Assembly (NCBI GenBank): GCA_031425455.1
Contig: JANPJJ010000183.1
Span: forward strand, 1 to 39,207
Length of the DNA stretch: 39,207 nucleotides
Reading direction: 5' to 3'
DNA from: Sandaracinobacteroides sp031425455
Lineage (GTDB): Bacteria; Pseudomonadota; Alphaproteobacteria; Sphingomonadales; Sphingomonadaceae
The position numbers and the translations under genes are program-made. Shown piece after piece: positions 1 to 8,637 of this stretch. Each line of letters starts with the position of its first letter. Positions within the stretch are counted from its first letter, which is position 1. Below the pieces are notes generated by a model, which did no database searches, was not told where the DNA came from, and saw nothing but the letters and a program-made list of their open reading frames with translations.

Positions 1-323
1 TGGCAGGCCAGCATATGGCCATGGTCCCGGTAGCCGGTCACGACGCTGTCCCGGCCCGGCGTGATGGCCGATTGCAGGCCTGTCACGACAGCCTCCTGGC
101 CGATGTAGAGGTGGCAGAAGCCGCCGATCAGGCCCATGCCATAGAGCTGGCCGGCCTTTTCTTCGAAGCGGCGGATCAGCAGCATCATGCGATAGAAATC
201 GCGATACTCATCCCGGGTGGCGACATGGCGCGCTGCGTCCGGCAGGCGCTCTAGGCGACCGGGCGCCGCTTGGGTCCGCTGGTTGCCGGCGGGCGGGTTG
301 CCGGCGCCTGCTGCCTTTGCCAA
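1..323 (-). CDS. pdhA: Pyruvate dehydrogenase E1 component, alpha subunit (5' part only)
   Basis: The thiamine-diphosphate E1 alpha subunit decarboxylates pyruvate and passes the acetyl group to lipoyl-E2 in the pyruvate dehydrogenase complex. Only about 107 N-terminal residues are in the window; the gene runs off the left edge. After a variable Ala/Pro-rich leader come the family blocks YRMMLLIRRFEEKAGQLYGMG, GFCHLYIGQEAV and the start of the YRDHGHML block, typical of alphaproteobacterial PdhA. No in-frame ATG precedes them. The start is a TTG at 323-321 with a purine-rich ribosome-binding site (GAGAGGGA) about 7 nt upstream. It lies downstream of ftsB on the same strand, the common alphaproteobacterial eno/ftsB/pdhA arrangement. 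Identification is firm; the exact start is inferred. Confidence 0.93.
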   Translation of the reverse strand, partial: MAKAAGAGNPPAGNQRTQAAPGRLERLPDAARHVATRDEYRDFYRMMLLIRRFEEKAGQLYGMGLIGGFCHLYIGQEAVVTGLQSAITPGRDSVVTGYRDHGHMLAC

Positions 324-353
324 ATCAAATTCCCTCTCGAAATCGCGGGGGCC

Positions 354-381
354 GTTCTAGCCTTGCAGGCACAAGTTTCAA
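354..381 (-). promoter_or_regulatory. Candidate sigma70-type promoter for pdhA
   Basis: On the minus strand a TTGAAA (-35, 381-376) is followed after 16 nt by TAGAAC (-10, 359-354). This is in the 104-nt gap between ftsB and the pdhA TTG start, about 30 nt upstream of that start. The match to consensus is 5/6 and 4/6. It is seen by eye only; no transcription start is known. Confidence 0.4.
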
Positions 382-427
382 CCACCTGTTGGCGAATAGA
401 GCAGGGCAATGCGCGGAAAACCCGAAC

Positions 428-754
428 TCAGCGGGGGGACGGCGCCCTTTGCAGCGGCACGATCACTTCATCCGGTCGCACGACGCCCAGGTGCCGGCGG
501 ACCAGCTCGTCCGCAAAATCCGGATCGGCGCCGCGCGGATCGAGCAGCGCGATATCCCGATCAAGGGCCGCCTTGCGGGCGAGAAGCGCGCGGGTCTCCT
601 CGGCGAGCGCGGTACGCTCCTGCCGGATATCGTCGAGTGCGAAGAACCCGGCAGGCCCGAACAGCGCATGCGTGCCGAAATAGAATATGACGAGCATGCA
701 GATCGCGGGGAGCGCGGCACGCTTCATCATATCGAACAGGGGCAAGGGCTGCAT
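428..754 (-). CDS. ftsB: Septum formation initiator FtsB/DivIC-like cell division protein
   Basis: FtsB-family proteins are small bitopic membrane proteins of the divisome that bind FtsL and FtsQ through a periplasmic coiled coil. This protein of about 108 residues has a short cytoplasmic N-terminus, one hydrophobic segment (PAICMLVIFYFGTHALFG), then a charged heptad-like stretch (DIRQERTALAEETRALLARKAALDRDI) and the conserved tail in which a DELVRRHLGVVRPDEVI-type motif is visible. Length and order fit the family. The start is uncertain: an in-frame GTG lies at 769, ATG at 754 and a double ATG further in; none has a strong ribosome-binding site, so ATG 754 is a choice. It sits between eno and pdhA on the same strand, as in many alphaproteobacteria. 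Confidence 0.85.
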   Translation of the reverse strand: MQPLPLFDMMKRAALPAICMLVIFYFGTHALFGPAGFFALDDIRQERTALAEETRALLARKAALDRDIALLDPRGADPDFADELVRRHLGVVRPDEVIVPLQRAPSPR

Positions 755-928
755 ATCCCACAGAATCACGCACGGGCGCGCGCGTCAAGCGGCGTGTTGC
801 CGGCACTATTGTTGCAGGCGGGCCTCAGCCGCGATTTCGGGCGCAGGGGAGCCGAAGGCACCGGATGGCACCACGAATGTCAAGGAATGTTAACCTGTCA
901 TTTCGTAGCTTTAACAGCCGTTCATCAT

Positions 929-959
929 TTGTTATCCCAATTCCACGGGCGGATAACAA
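929..959 (+). promoter_or_regulatory. Perfect 9-bp inverted repeat overlapping a candidate promoter
   Basis: TTGTTATCC at 929-937 and GGATAACAA at 951-959 are perfect inverted repeats around a 13-nt spacer, about 34 nt upstream of the small secreted-protein gene. The left arm begins with a TTGTTA that could be a -35, and 17 nt later GATAAC (952-957) could be a -10, so a dimeric regulator binding the arms could block the promoter. Alternatively the repeat forms a leader hairpin. Both readings are inference. Confidence 0.4.
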
Positions 960-992
960 TAATGGGTCGCCCGGACCAACGGAGAGAACGCC

Positions 993-1247
993 ATGCTCAT
1001 CCAACTTCTAAAGGCAGGCGCCGCCCTCGTTCTGACGACAGCATCTTTTGCTGCCGTAGCCGCCCCAAGCCAGGTGCAAAACCCGGCAGGCAGCGCACAG
1101 CAGGCCAGCGCAAGAGTGGCCGTTGTGGATCAAAACAGGCAGACCGGCATGATCATGCCGCTGCCGGCCATGGCAACCTGGCCGATCCTCGTTTCGGGAA
1201 TCGGCATGATCGGGTACGCCAACCGCAGGCGGACAATTGCCGCCTGA
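993..1247 (+). CDS. Small secreted protein with PEP-CTERM-like C-terminal anchor
   Basis: This 84-residue protein has an N-terminal signal peptide (short basic start, hydrophobic core AALVLTTASFAAVAA, cleavage likely after Ala), a Gln/Ala-rich middle of only about 30 residues, and a C-terminal segment that reads PLPAMATWPILVSGIGMIGYANRRR. That layout (Pro-x-Pro, Ala-Thr-Trp, a glycine-rich hydrophobic helix, then an Arg cluster) closely resembles PEP-CTERM sorting signals of sphingomonads, which are cut by exosortase-type proteases, but Glu is replaced by Leu. A GGAGAG ribosome-binding site lies about 7 nt before the ATG, and a rho-independent terminator follows directly, so it is probably monocistronic. 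The function is unknown. No exosortase gene is in the window. Confidence 0.7.
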   Translation: MLIQLLKAGAALVLTTASFAAVAAPSQVQNPAGSAQQASARVAVVDQNRQTGMIMPLPAMATWPILVSGIGMIGYANRRRTIAA

Positions 1248-1265
1248 CGCATTGACCAAATAATC

Positions 1266-1298
1266 GGGCCCGGCATCCCTGTGTGCCGGGCCTTTTTA
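1266..1298 (+). terminator. Rho-independent terminator of the small secreted-protein gene
   Basis: A perfect 9-bp stem (GGCCCGGCA at 1267-1275, TGCCGGGCC at 1284-1292) with an 8-nt loop is followed by TTTTTATAT on the plus strand. It lies between the plus-strand small gene and the convergent end of eno. In the minus direction no T-run follows, so it should stop only plus-strand transcription. Confidence 0.85.
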
Positions 1299-1333
1299 TA
1301 TCAGCTGCGGACGGCGCACCGGCGAGCTTGCGA

Positions 1334-2617
1334 CTATAACTCTTGTCTCAGGACCGAGCGCCCGGCGTAGATCGCTGCCGCCCCCAAGTCGGCCTCGATC
1401 CGAAGCAGCTGGTTATACTTGGCAAGCCGGTCCGACCGGCTGAGCGAGCCCGTCTTGATCTGGCCGCAGTTGGTGGCGACCGCAAGATCGGCAATGGTCG
1501 CGTCCTCGGTTTCCCCCGAACGGTGGCTCATCACCGCCGTGTAGCGCGCCCGGTGGGCAGTGTTCACGGCGTCGAGCGTTTCCGACAGGGTGCCGATCTG
1601 ATTGACCTTCACCAGGATCGAATTGGCGACGCCTTTGGCGATGCCGTCGCGCAGCCGCGCCGCATTGGTGACGAACAGGTCGTCGCCCACCAGCTGCACG
1701 CCGGCACCGATCGCATCGGTCAACGCCTTCCACCCTGCCCAGTCGTCCTCCGCCATGCCGTCCTCGATCGAAACGATCGGATAGCGCCCGGCGAGGTCGG
1801 CGAGGAAGGCCGACATCTCGCCCGGCAACAGGGTCCTGCCCTCCCCCTCCATGACATAGGCACCGTCCTTGAAAAATTCGGTCGAGGCGCAGTCCAGCGC
1901 GAGCATTACTTCGGTGCCGGGCTTGTACCCCGCCGTTTCCACCGCTTGCAGGATCACGTCCAGCGCCTCGGTCGCGCTCGACAGGGCGGGCGCAAAGCCG
2001 CCCTCGTCGCCGACCGCCGTCGAAAGCCCGCGGTCGTGCAGCGTCTTCTTTAGCGTATGGAAGATCTCGGCCCCCCAGCGCAGCCCTTCGGAGAAGGTTT
2101 CCGCGCCGACTGGCATGATCATGAATTCCTGAAAGTCGATCGGGTTGTCGGCATGGGCGCCGCCGTTGATGATGTTCATCATCGGCACTGGCAGCAGCCG
2201 CGCCGCCGTGCCGCCGACATAGCGGTAAAGCGGCAGGCCCCGTGCCTCCGCGGCCGCCTTCGCGACAGCCAGGCTGACACCCAGCAGCGCGTTCGCCCCC
2301 AGCCGCGCCTTGTTCGGCGTTCCGTCCAGCGCTACCAATTGGGCGTCGATATCCTCCTGTTCCTCCGCATCGAGCCCGATCAGCGCGTCGCAGATTTCGC
2401 CATGCACCGCATCGACGGCCTGGCGGACCCCCTTGCCCAAGTAACGTGCCTTGTCGCCGTCGCGCTTCTCCACGGCTTCATGCGCGCCGGTCGACGCGCC
2501 CGACGGCACGGCGGCACGGCCCTGGCTGCCGTCTTCGAGCACGCAGTCGACTTCGATCGTGGGGTTGCCGCGGCTGTCCAGGATTTCGCGCGCGTGGAAG
2601 TCAACGATGGCGGTCAT
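1334..2617 (-). CDS. eno: Enolase (phosphopyruvate hydratase)
   Basis: Enolase interconverts 2-phosphoglycerate and phosphoenolpyruvate in lower glycolysis. This 427-residue protein matches the usual length. Recognisable blocks are the N-terminal AREILDSRGNPTIEVD, the loop PSGASTGAHEA, the DFQEFMIMPVGA and GDEGGFAP acids, the Mg ligands in ALDCAS, SIEDGM and VGDDLFVTN, the catalytic lysine in LVKVNQIGTL, and the MSHRSGETED signature. The reading frame is open further upstream, but ATG 2617 starts exactly at the conserved N-terminus and has AGGAG 5 nt before it. With the Entner-Doudoroff genes nearby it completes conversion of glyceraldehyde 3-phosphate to pyruvate. A second enolase-superfamily gene lies 40 nt upstream on the same strand. 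Confidence 0.98.
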   Translation of the reverse strand: MTAIVDFHAREILDSRGNPTIEVDCVLEDGSQGRAAVPSGASTGAHEAVEKRDGDKARYLGKGVRQAVDAVHGEICDALIGLDAEEQEDIDAQLVALDGTPNKARLGANALLGVSLAVAKAAAEARGLPLYRYVGGTAARLLPVPMMNIINGGAHADNPIDFQEFMIMPVGAETFSEGLRWGAEIFHTLKKTLHDRGLSTAVGDEGGFAPALSSATEALDVILQAVETAGYKPGTEVMLALDCASTEFFKDGAYVMEGEGRTLLPGEMSAFLADLAGRYPIVSIEDGMAEDDWAGWKALTDAIGAGVQLVGDDLFVTNAARLRDGIAKGVANSILVKVNQIGTLSETLDAVNTAHRARYTAVMSHRSGETEDATIADLAVATNCGQIKTGSLSRSDRLAKYNQLLRIEADLGAAAIYAGRSVLRQEL

Positions 2618-2657
2618 GCAGGCTCCTGTGCTCGGATTTTTGCGCCTTTCTAGGGCG

Positions 2658-3638
2658 TCAGCCCCAGAGTGCAACATCCGGCGGATCGACATCGCTGCCG
2701 TGGAACCGAAGCCCGGGCGCCCGATCCCGCGCGAGCCACAGCGGCCCGTCGAGATCGGCGAACTCGGACTGCATGGCGGCGACGAACGCGGGCGCAACTC
2801 CGAGCGACGTGGAGAGCATGCAGCCTGTGAGCACGCCGAGCCCGCGCTGCCGGGCGGCATGGATCAACGCGAGCGCTTCGGTAAGCCCGCCGCACTTGTC
2901 CAGCTTCACATTGATGAAGCGGTAGCGGCCCATCACCTCGCCCAGCTCCGCGCGGCTTTGCAGGCTTTCGTCGGCGGCGATTGGAATCGGCGAGCGGACA
3001 TGGGCTAGATCCGAGTCCGCCCCACGCGGCAGCGGCTGCTCCAGCAGTTCGAGCCGGTAGGGTGCAAGCTGGTGGCACAGCCGCTCGACGTCCTGCCCGA
3101 CCCAGCCCTCGTTGGCGTCGGCGATCAGCCGGGCATCGGGTGCGGCCGCCCGGACGGCCGCGACTCGGTCTACATCGCCTTCCCCGCCGAGCTTCAGCTT
3201 CAGAAGCTCGCGACCGGCGGCTGCGGCGGCTCGCTCGGCCATCAGGCCCGGTTCGGCGAGCCCGATGGTAAGCGCGGTAAGGACCGGCCGAGCGGCCGGG
3301 AGGCCGGCCAGCACCCAGGGTCGCTGCTGCAGGGCCTTGGCCTCCAGGTCCCACAGCGCTGCGTCGAGGGCGTTGCGCGCGGCCCCGGGCGGCATCAGGT
3401 CGAGAAGCTGGGCGCGCGAGGCTCCGTCCGCCACCGCCGAAGCCATCGACTGCAACAGCGCCAGCGCTGCCTCTGCGCTGTCGCCCAGGTAGTAGATTGC
3501 GGTGCCTTCGCCCTGCCCCGAGCGCGGGCCGTCCCGAACTTCGGCGACCACGACATCGACATGGGTCTGGGTCCGCCGGGCGATCACGAAAGGGCTCGCC
3601 GTCTCCCATCGTTCGATCCGTGCGTCGAGCTGCCTCAT
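2658..3638 (-). CDS. Dipeptide epimerase (L-Ala-D/L-Glu epimerase-like, enolase superfamily)
   Basis: Members of this group epimerise the C-terminal residue of dipeptides, classically L-Ala-D-Glu from recycled murein peptides. The 326-residue protein carries the muconate-lactonising-enzyme-type active site: the KxK pair (K147, K149 in LLKLKLGG), metal ligands D174 (IADANEG), E200 (LLEQPL) and D223 (AADES), and K245 in NVKLDKCGG. The capping domain is N-terminal. ATG 3638 was chosen because the longer open frame would run into the divergent DUF1232 gene; 47 nt then separate the two starts. It ends 40 nt before eno and may be co-transcribed with it. The superfamily and epimerase subgroup are well supported; the precise dipeptide substrate is not deducible. 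Confidence 0.85.
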   Translation of the reverse strand: MRQLDARIERWETASPFVIARRTQTHVDVVVAEVRDGPRSGQGEGTAIYYLGDSAEAALALLQSMASAVADGASRAQLLDLMPPGAARNALDAALWDLEAKALQQRPWVLAGLPAARPVLTALTIGLAEPGLMAERAAAAAGRELLKLKLGGEGDVDRVAAVRAAAPDARLIADANEGWVGQDVERLCHQLAPYRLELLEQPLPRGADSDLAHVRSPIPIAADESLQSRAELGEVMGRYRFINVKLDKCGGLTEALALIHAARQRGLGVLTGCMLSTSLGVAPAFVAAMQSEFADLDGPLWLARDRAPGLRFHGSDVDPPDVALWG

Positions 3639-3685
3639 GGCCACCGTGCCTAGCGTGCGTGGGTTCGCATCGCTAGGGACTTGGC

Positions 3686-4072
3686 ATGGGTCTTCTGGAC
3701 TGGGCAAAACGCAGCTCGCACCGACTGCGCCGCGACGCGCATATGCTGTGGATCGCCGCGCGCGATGCCCGTACCCCGATACCGGCCAAGCTGGTTGCAG
3801 GGGCAGTCGCCGCTTATGTGCTGTCCCCGATCGACCTTATCCCGGATTTCATACCCGTGCTGGGGATGCTGGACGAACTCATCATCGTGCCCATCGGCCT
3901 GGCGATTGCGTTCAGGATGGTGCCGGCGCCACTACTGGCAGAGTTTCGCGCACGGGCCGATGTGGAGGTCGAGCGCCCCGTCAGTCGAACCGGAGCGATT
4001 ATCGTAGTGACGATATGGGTGGTGCTGGCGGCGTTTGTCGCCGCGCAGCTTTGGGCGCTGAGATACTGGTAG
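3686..4072 (+). CDS. YkvA-family membrane protein (DUF1232)
   Basis: This 128-residue protein contains the DUF1232 hallmark in a hydrophobic hairpin (VAAYVLSPIDLIPDFIPVLG followed by LDELIIVP) at about residues 40-75, and a second hydrophobic segment (GAIIVVTIWVVLAAFVAAQLW) at the C-terminus. It is therefore an inner-membrane protein. The biochemical role of the family is not established. It starts at ATG 3686, is divergent from the epimerase, and is followed after 9 nt by a frameshifted small gene, so the two probably formed one transcription unit. Confidence 0.85.
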   Translation: MGLLDWAKRSSHRLRRDAHMLWIAARDARTPIPAKLVAGAVAAYVLSPIDLIPDFIPVLGMLDELIIVPIGLAIAFRMVPAPLLAEFRARADVEVERPVSRTGAIIVVTIWVVLAAFVAAQLWALRYW

Positions 4073-4081
4073 AGGACGCCG

Positions 4082-4392
4082 ATGGCCGAAGACATGCCGG
4101 AAGAACAGATCGAGCTCGACCCGGTAGTGGTGGTGGCGCGAATCACCACGCTGGAAATGCTGGTGCGGCAGATGATGGTGTGCAGCTGCGCCTGCTGGCC
4201 GATGCCGGCCATATAGAGCTGACCCCGGCCTATGTGCAAAGCCTGGCGAACGCCTATGCCGAGAAGGTGGACGAATCGACCATCATCGAAAGCAATTCGG
4301 CGGACGTGAACTATGCGTTCAAGCTGAACGTGCTGCACCAGCTGGAGCGCTTCTTCGACGAGATCGGAGCGCACCTGAAGGCGAATCCTTAG
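4082..4392 (+). pseudogene. Small conserved-looking gene broken by a one-base frameshift
   Basis: From ATG 4082 the frame reads an acidic start (MAEDMPEEQIELDPVVVV) and an amphipathic helix ARITTLEMLVRQMM, then becomes an unlikely Cys/Trp-rich tail and stops at 4216. Moving to the -1 frame near 4170-4185 restores a plausible helical protein (VQLRLLADAGHIELTP, YVQSLANAYAEKVDES, LNVLHQLERFFDEIGAHL) ending at TAG 4390-4392. The total span is 311 nt, one short of 104 codons, consistent with a single-base deletion. No slippery heptamer is visible. Either the gene is genuinely inactive or the sequence has one missing base. The family is not recognised; it lies 9 nt after the DUF1232 gene. Confidence 0.65.
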
Positions 4393-4444
4393 AGGGGTTT
4401 CAACCCCGGCCCAGCCCTGCTAAACGCCGCGTCCGCGTAGTCGA

Positions 4445-4518
4445 GGCCCGATGGCGGAGTGGTTACGTAGCGGACTGCAAATCCGCGCACGCCGGTTCGA
4501 TTCCGGCTCGGGCCTCCA
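4445..4518 (+). tRNA. tRNA-Cys (anticodon GCA)
   Basis: The acceptor arms GGCCCGA (4445-4451) and TCGGGCC (4508-4514) pair fully. The anticodon stem GCGGA/TCCGC encloses the loop CTGCAAA with anticodon GCA. The T arm GCCGG-TTCGATT-CCGGC is canonical, and the 3' CCA is encoded (4516-4518). Confidence 0.97.
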
Positions 4519-4536
4519 TCCGCATCCCGGCTGTGT

Positions 4537-5235
4537 TCAACCGCCGGCCGGAAGTTCCCAGTTCACCTGCCCTCGCCCGGACGCCTTCAGGAAGGCGTTC
4601 GCGCGGGAGAAGTGCCGGCAGCCCAGAAATCCGTTGTGGGCCGACAGCGGCGACGGGTGCGCCGCCTTCAGCACCAGGTGACGGCTGACGTCAACCAGGC
4701 CTTCCTTCTGCTGCGCGTGCCGGCCCCACAGCATGAAGACGCTCGGCTTCGACTGGCGGCTCACCAGCTTCACCACTTCGTCGGTCAGAGCCTCCCAACC
4801 TTTTCCGGCGTGCGATCCAGGCTTGCCTGGCCCGACCGTCAGCGTCGTGTTCAAGAGCAGTACGCCCTGTCGGGCCCAGGCTTCCAGATGGCCGTGCCGG
4901 GGGGGCGCGAAGCCGAGGTCGGCCGCCAGTTCCTTGTAGATGTTGCGAAGCGAAGGCGGGACCTTGACCCCGGGCGGAACGGAAAAGCTGAGCCCGTGCG
5001 CCTGCCCGAGCCCGTGATACGGATCCTGACCCAGGATGACGATGCGCACCTCGTGGGGAGGAGTCAGCTGGAGCGCCTGGAACCAGGCCGCGGGCGGCGG
5101 CAACACCGGCTCGCCCGCCGCCTGCGCGGCCTGGAGAAAGGCCTGAAGCCCGACCAGAGCCGGGCTGTCCAGCAGCCCTGCCAGCGGCACGCGCCAGCTT
5201 TCCGGCAGGTCGAACCCGGTTGCAGCCCCGGTCAT
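4537..5235 (-). CDS. ung: Uracil-DNA glycosylase (family 1)
   Basis: Ung excises uracil from DNA to start base-excision repair. The 232-residue protein has the family-1 motifs: the water-activating block GQDPYHG, the uracil-recognition stretch LLLNTTLTV, and the leucine-loop motif HPSPLSAHNGF. Length is normal. Its ATG (5235) overlaps the eda stop in an ATGA, so it is translationally coupled to the Entner-Doudoroff operon, an unusual place for a repair gene. A longer open frame exists upstream, but it lies inside eda and lacks family sequence. It converges with tRNA-Cys. Confidence 0.95.
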   Translation of the reverse strand: MTGAATGFDLPESWRVPLAGLLDSPALVGLQAFLQAAQAAGEPVLPPPAAWFQALQLTPPHEVRIVILGQDPYHGLGQAHGLSFSVPPGVKVPPSLRNIYKELAADLGFAPPRHGHLEAWARQGVLLLNTTLTVGPGKPGSHAGKGWEALTDEVVKLVSRQSKPSVFMLWGRHAQQKEGLVDVSRHLVLKAAHPSPLSAHNGFLGCRHFSRANAFLKASGRGQVNWELPAGG

Positions 5236-5843
5236 CGAAGGCGAGAGGCGGCTTCTGCAGCAGCGCGAACGGCGCCCAAATCGGGGTCGCCCTTCCCCAC
5301 CAGCCAGCTGCCCCCGACGCACAATACCGCGTCTTCGGCCAGCCAATCGGGGGCGCTTGCGGGCGTGATCCCGCCAGTCGGGCAGAACCGCACGTGGCCG
5401 AAAGGGGAAGCCAGCGATTTCAGCGCCTTCAATCCGCCGGCGGCTTCCGCCGGAAAGAATTTGAACCGGTCGAGCCCGAGGTCGAGGCCGCGCATGATGT
5501 CTCCGGCGTTAGCGACCCCGGGCAGGAACGGGATTTCCCGGTCGATGGCTGCGCGGGCCAGTGGCTCGGTGAGGCCCGGCGAGACGATGAACTCGGCCCC
5601 TGCTGCCATCGCGGCGTCGAGATCGCGCAGGTTCAGGACCGTGCCGGCGCCGACAATGGCACCCGGCACCTGCTTCATGGCGTGGATCACCTGGAGCGCG
5701 GCCGGAGTCCGCAAGGTGACCTCCAGCACGCGCAATCCACCGGCCACCAGCGCCTGGGCAATTGCAACGCCCTGGCCGACCTCGTCGATCACCAGCACCG
5801 GGATGACCGGGCCGGTGCGCAGGAGGGCTTCGATGTCGGTCAT
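5232..5843 (-). CDS. eda: 2-keto-3-deoxy-6-phosphogluconate aldolase
   Basis: Eda cleaves KDPG to pyruvate and glyceraldehyde 3-phosphate, the last Entner-Doudoroff step. This 203-residue class I aldolase shows the catalytic glutamate E41 in LEVTLRTPAAL and the Schiff-base lysine K128 in RFKFFPAE, plus the phosphate-binding FCPTGGIT. Its ATG overlaps the glk stop (ATGA at 5843-5840) and its stop overlaps the ung start. This points to translation as part of one polycistronic message with edd and glk. Confidence 0.97.
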   Translation of the reverse strand: MTDIEALLRTGPVIPVLVIDEVGQGVAIAQALVAGGLRVLEVTLRTPAALQVIHAMKQVPGAIVGAGTVLNLRDLDAAMAAGAEFIVSPGLTEPLARAAIDREIPFLPGVANAGDIMRGLDLGLDRFKFFPAEAAGGLKALKSLASPFGHVRFCPTGGITPASAPDWLAEDAVLCVGGSWLVGKGDPDLGAVRAAAEAASRLR

Positions 5844-6804
5844 GCCGGCCCTCCTGCCAGATAGGCCGCCGCCGCGCCCAGCAGGCCCGGCTCGGGGTGG
5901 GTGACGCGAAGGATCGGAATGGCAGCCATTCGCGCCTCGAACCGACCCTTGGCGATGAAGCGGCTGTGGAAACCGGACTGCGGCAGCAGTCCCGCGATCC
6001 GCGGGAGCATCCCGCCTGCCAGCACTAGCGCCGACGCCCCCTGCGCCAGCACCAGGTCTCCGGCGACACTGCCGAGCGACAGGAACCAGCGGTCCATCGC
6101 CGCCTGCGCCAGGCTGTCGCGGCCTTCGATAGCGTCCGCCCACAGCCTCTTGTCGTCGCGCGGCGGCACGGCACGGCCTTCGATCGCAGCAAGTGCCCCA
6201 TGGATCGCCACCAGGCCGGGGCCCGAGACGATCCGTTCGACTGAAACGCGGCGATACCGCACCCGCAACTGGGCCAGGATCATGTCCTCCAGACTGTCGA
6301 GCGGCGCAAAGTCGATATGGCCGCCCTCGGTGGCGATCACGTCGGGTGCCGGCTGCATCTGGAGGACCGCGACGCCAAGCCCGGTGCCGGGCCCGACGAC
6401 ACTGATGATGCCGGTGCGAGGCAGCGCTACGTCGGGCCCGGCGACATGGGCGAAATCGGCCGGTGTGCTGACCGCGACTGCATGGGCGACTGCGGCGAAA
6501 TCGTTCACCAGCTTCACCCGCTCCAGCCCGAGCCGCTCGGCAATCAGGGCCGGCCGGACGATCCAGGGATTGTTGGTGAGCTTCAGCACATCGCCCTCGA
6601 CCGGCGCCGCAACCGCGATGCCGGCGGCTCGCGGCATCGGCCGGCCCAGCCCGGCGGCAAAGGCTTCGAATGCAGTTTGCAGGCTGGCGTGCTCGGCAAC
6701 CTTCAGCTTCGCTTCGTGCGAAAGATGGATACGGCCGTCGTCCGCCTCAGTGGCGATGGCAAAGCGCGCGTGCGTGCCGCCGATGTCCGCCGCCACCAGC
6801 TCCA

Positions 6805-6805
<1 letters not shown>
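5840..6805 (-). CDS. glk: Glucokinase
   Basis: This ATP-dependent glucokinase phosphorylates intracellular glucose to glucose 6-phosphate. The 321-residue protein belongs to the E. coli Glk-type family: N-terminal phosphate loop ADIGGTHARFA, VAAPVEGD, the glucose-binding LTNNPWIV and catalytic Asp in KLVNDFAA, VVGPGTGLGVA, ATEGGHIDFAP, and adenosine-side ALVLAGGMLPRI. ATG 6805 is preferred; an adjacent in-frame TTG (6808) is also possible. The ATG shares one base with the edd stop (TGATG), indicating translational coupling. Because the neighbouring glucan locus makes free glucose and no PTS is visible, this kinase is the likely entry point into the pathway. Confidence 0.95.
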
Positions 6806-8619
<1,814 letters not shown>

Positions 8620-8637
8620 CGCGGTTCGGCCTTCGGA

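Noticed and set aside
949..960. GCGGATAACAAT, identical to part of the E. coli lac operator, raising the question of vector sequence
   Set aside because: The match is only about 12 bases, flanks do not match lac DNA, and it is one arm of a local inverted repeat. Coincidence is more likely.
2618..2860. N-terminal extension of enolase up to 2860
   Set aside because: The extra residues are the out-of-frame reading of the epimerase 3' end. Conserved enolase sequence and a good ribosome-binding site begin at 2617.
4165..4190. Programmed -1 ribosomal frameshift in the broken small gene
   Set aside because: No X-XXY-YYZ slippery heptamer and no strong downstream pseudoknot could be seen; a one-base deletion or sequencing error is simpler.
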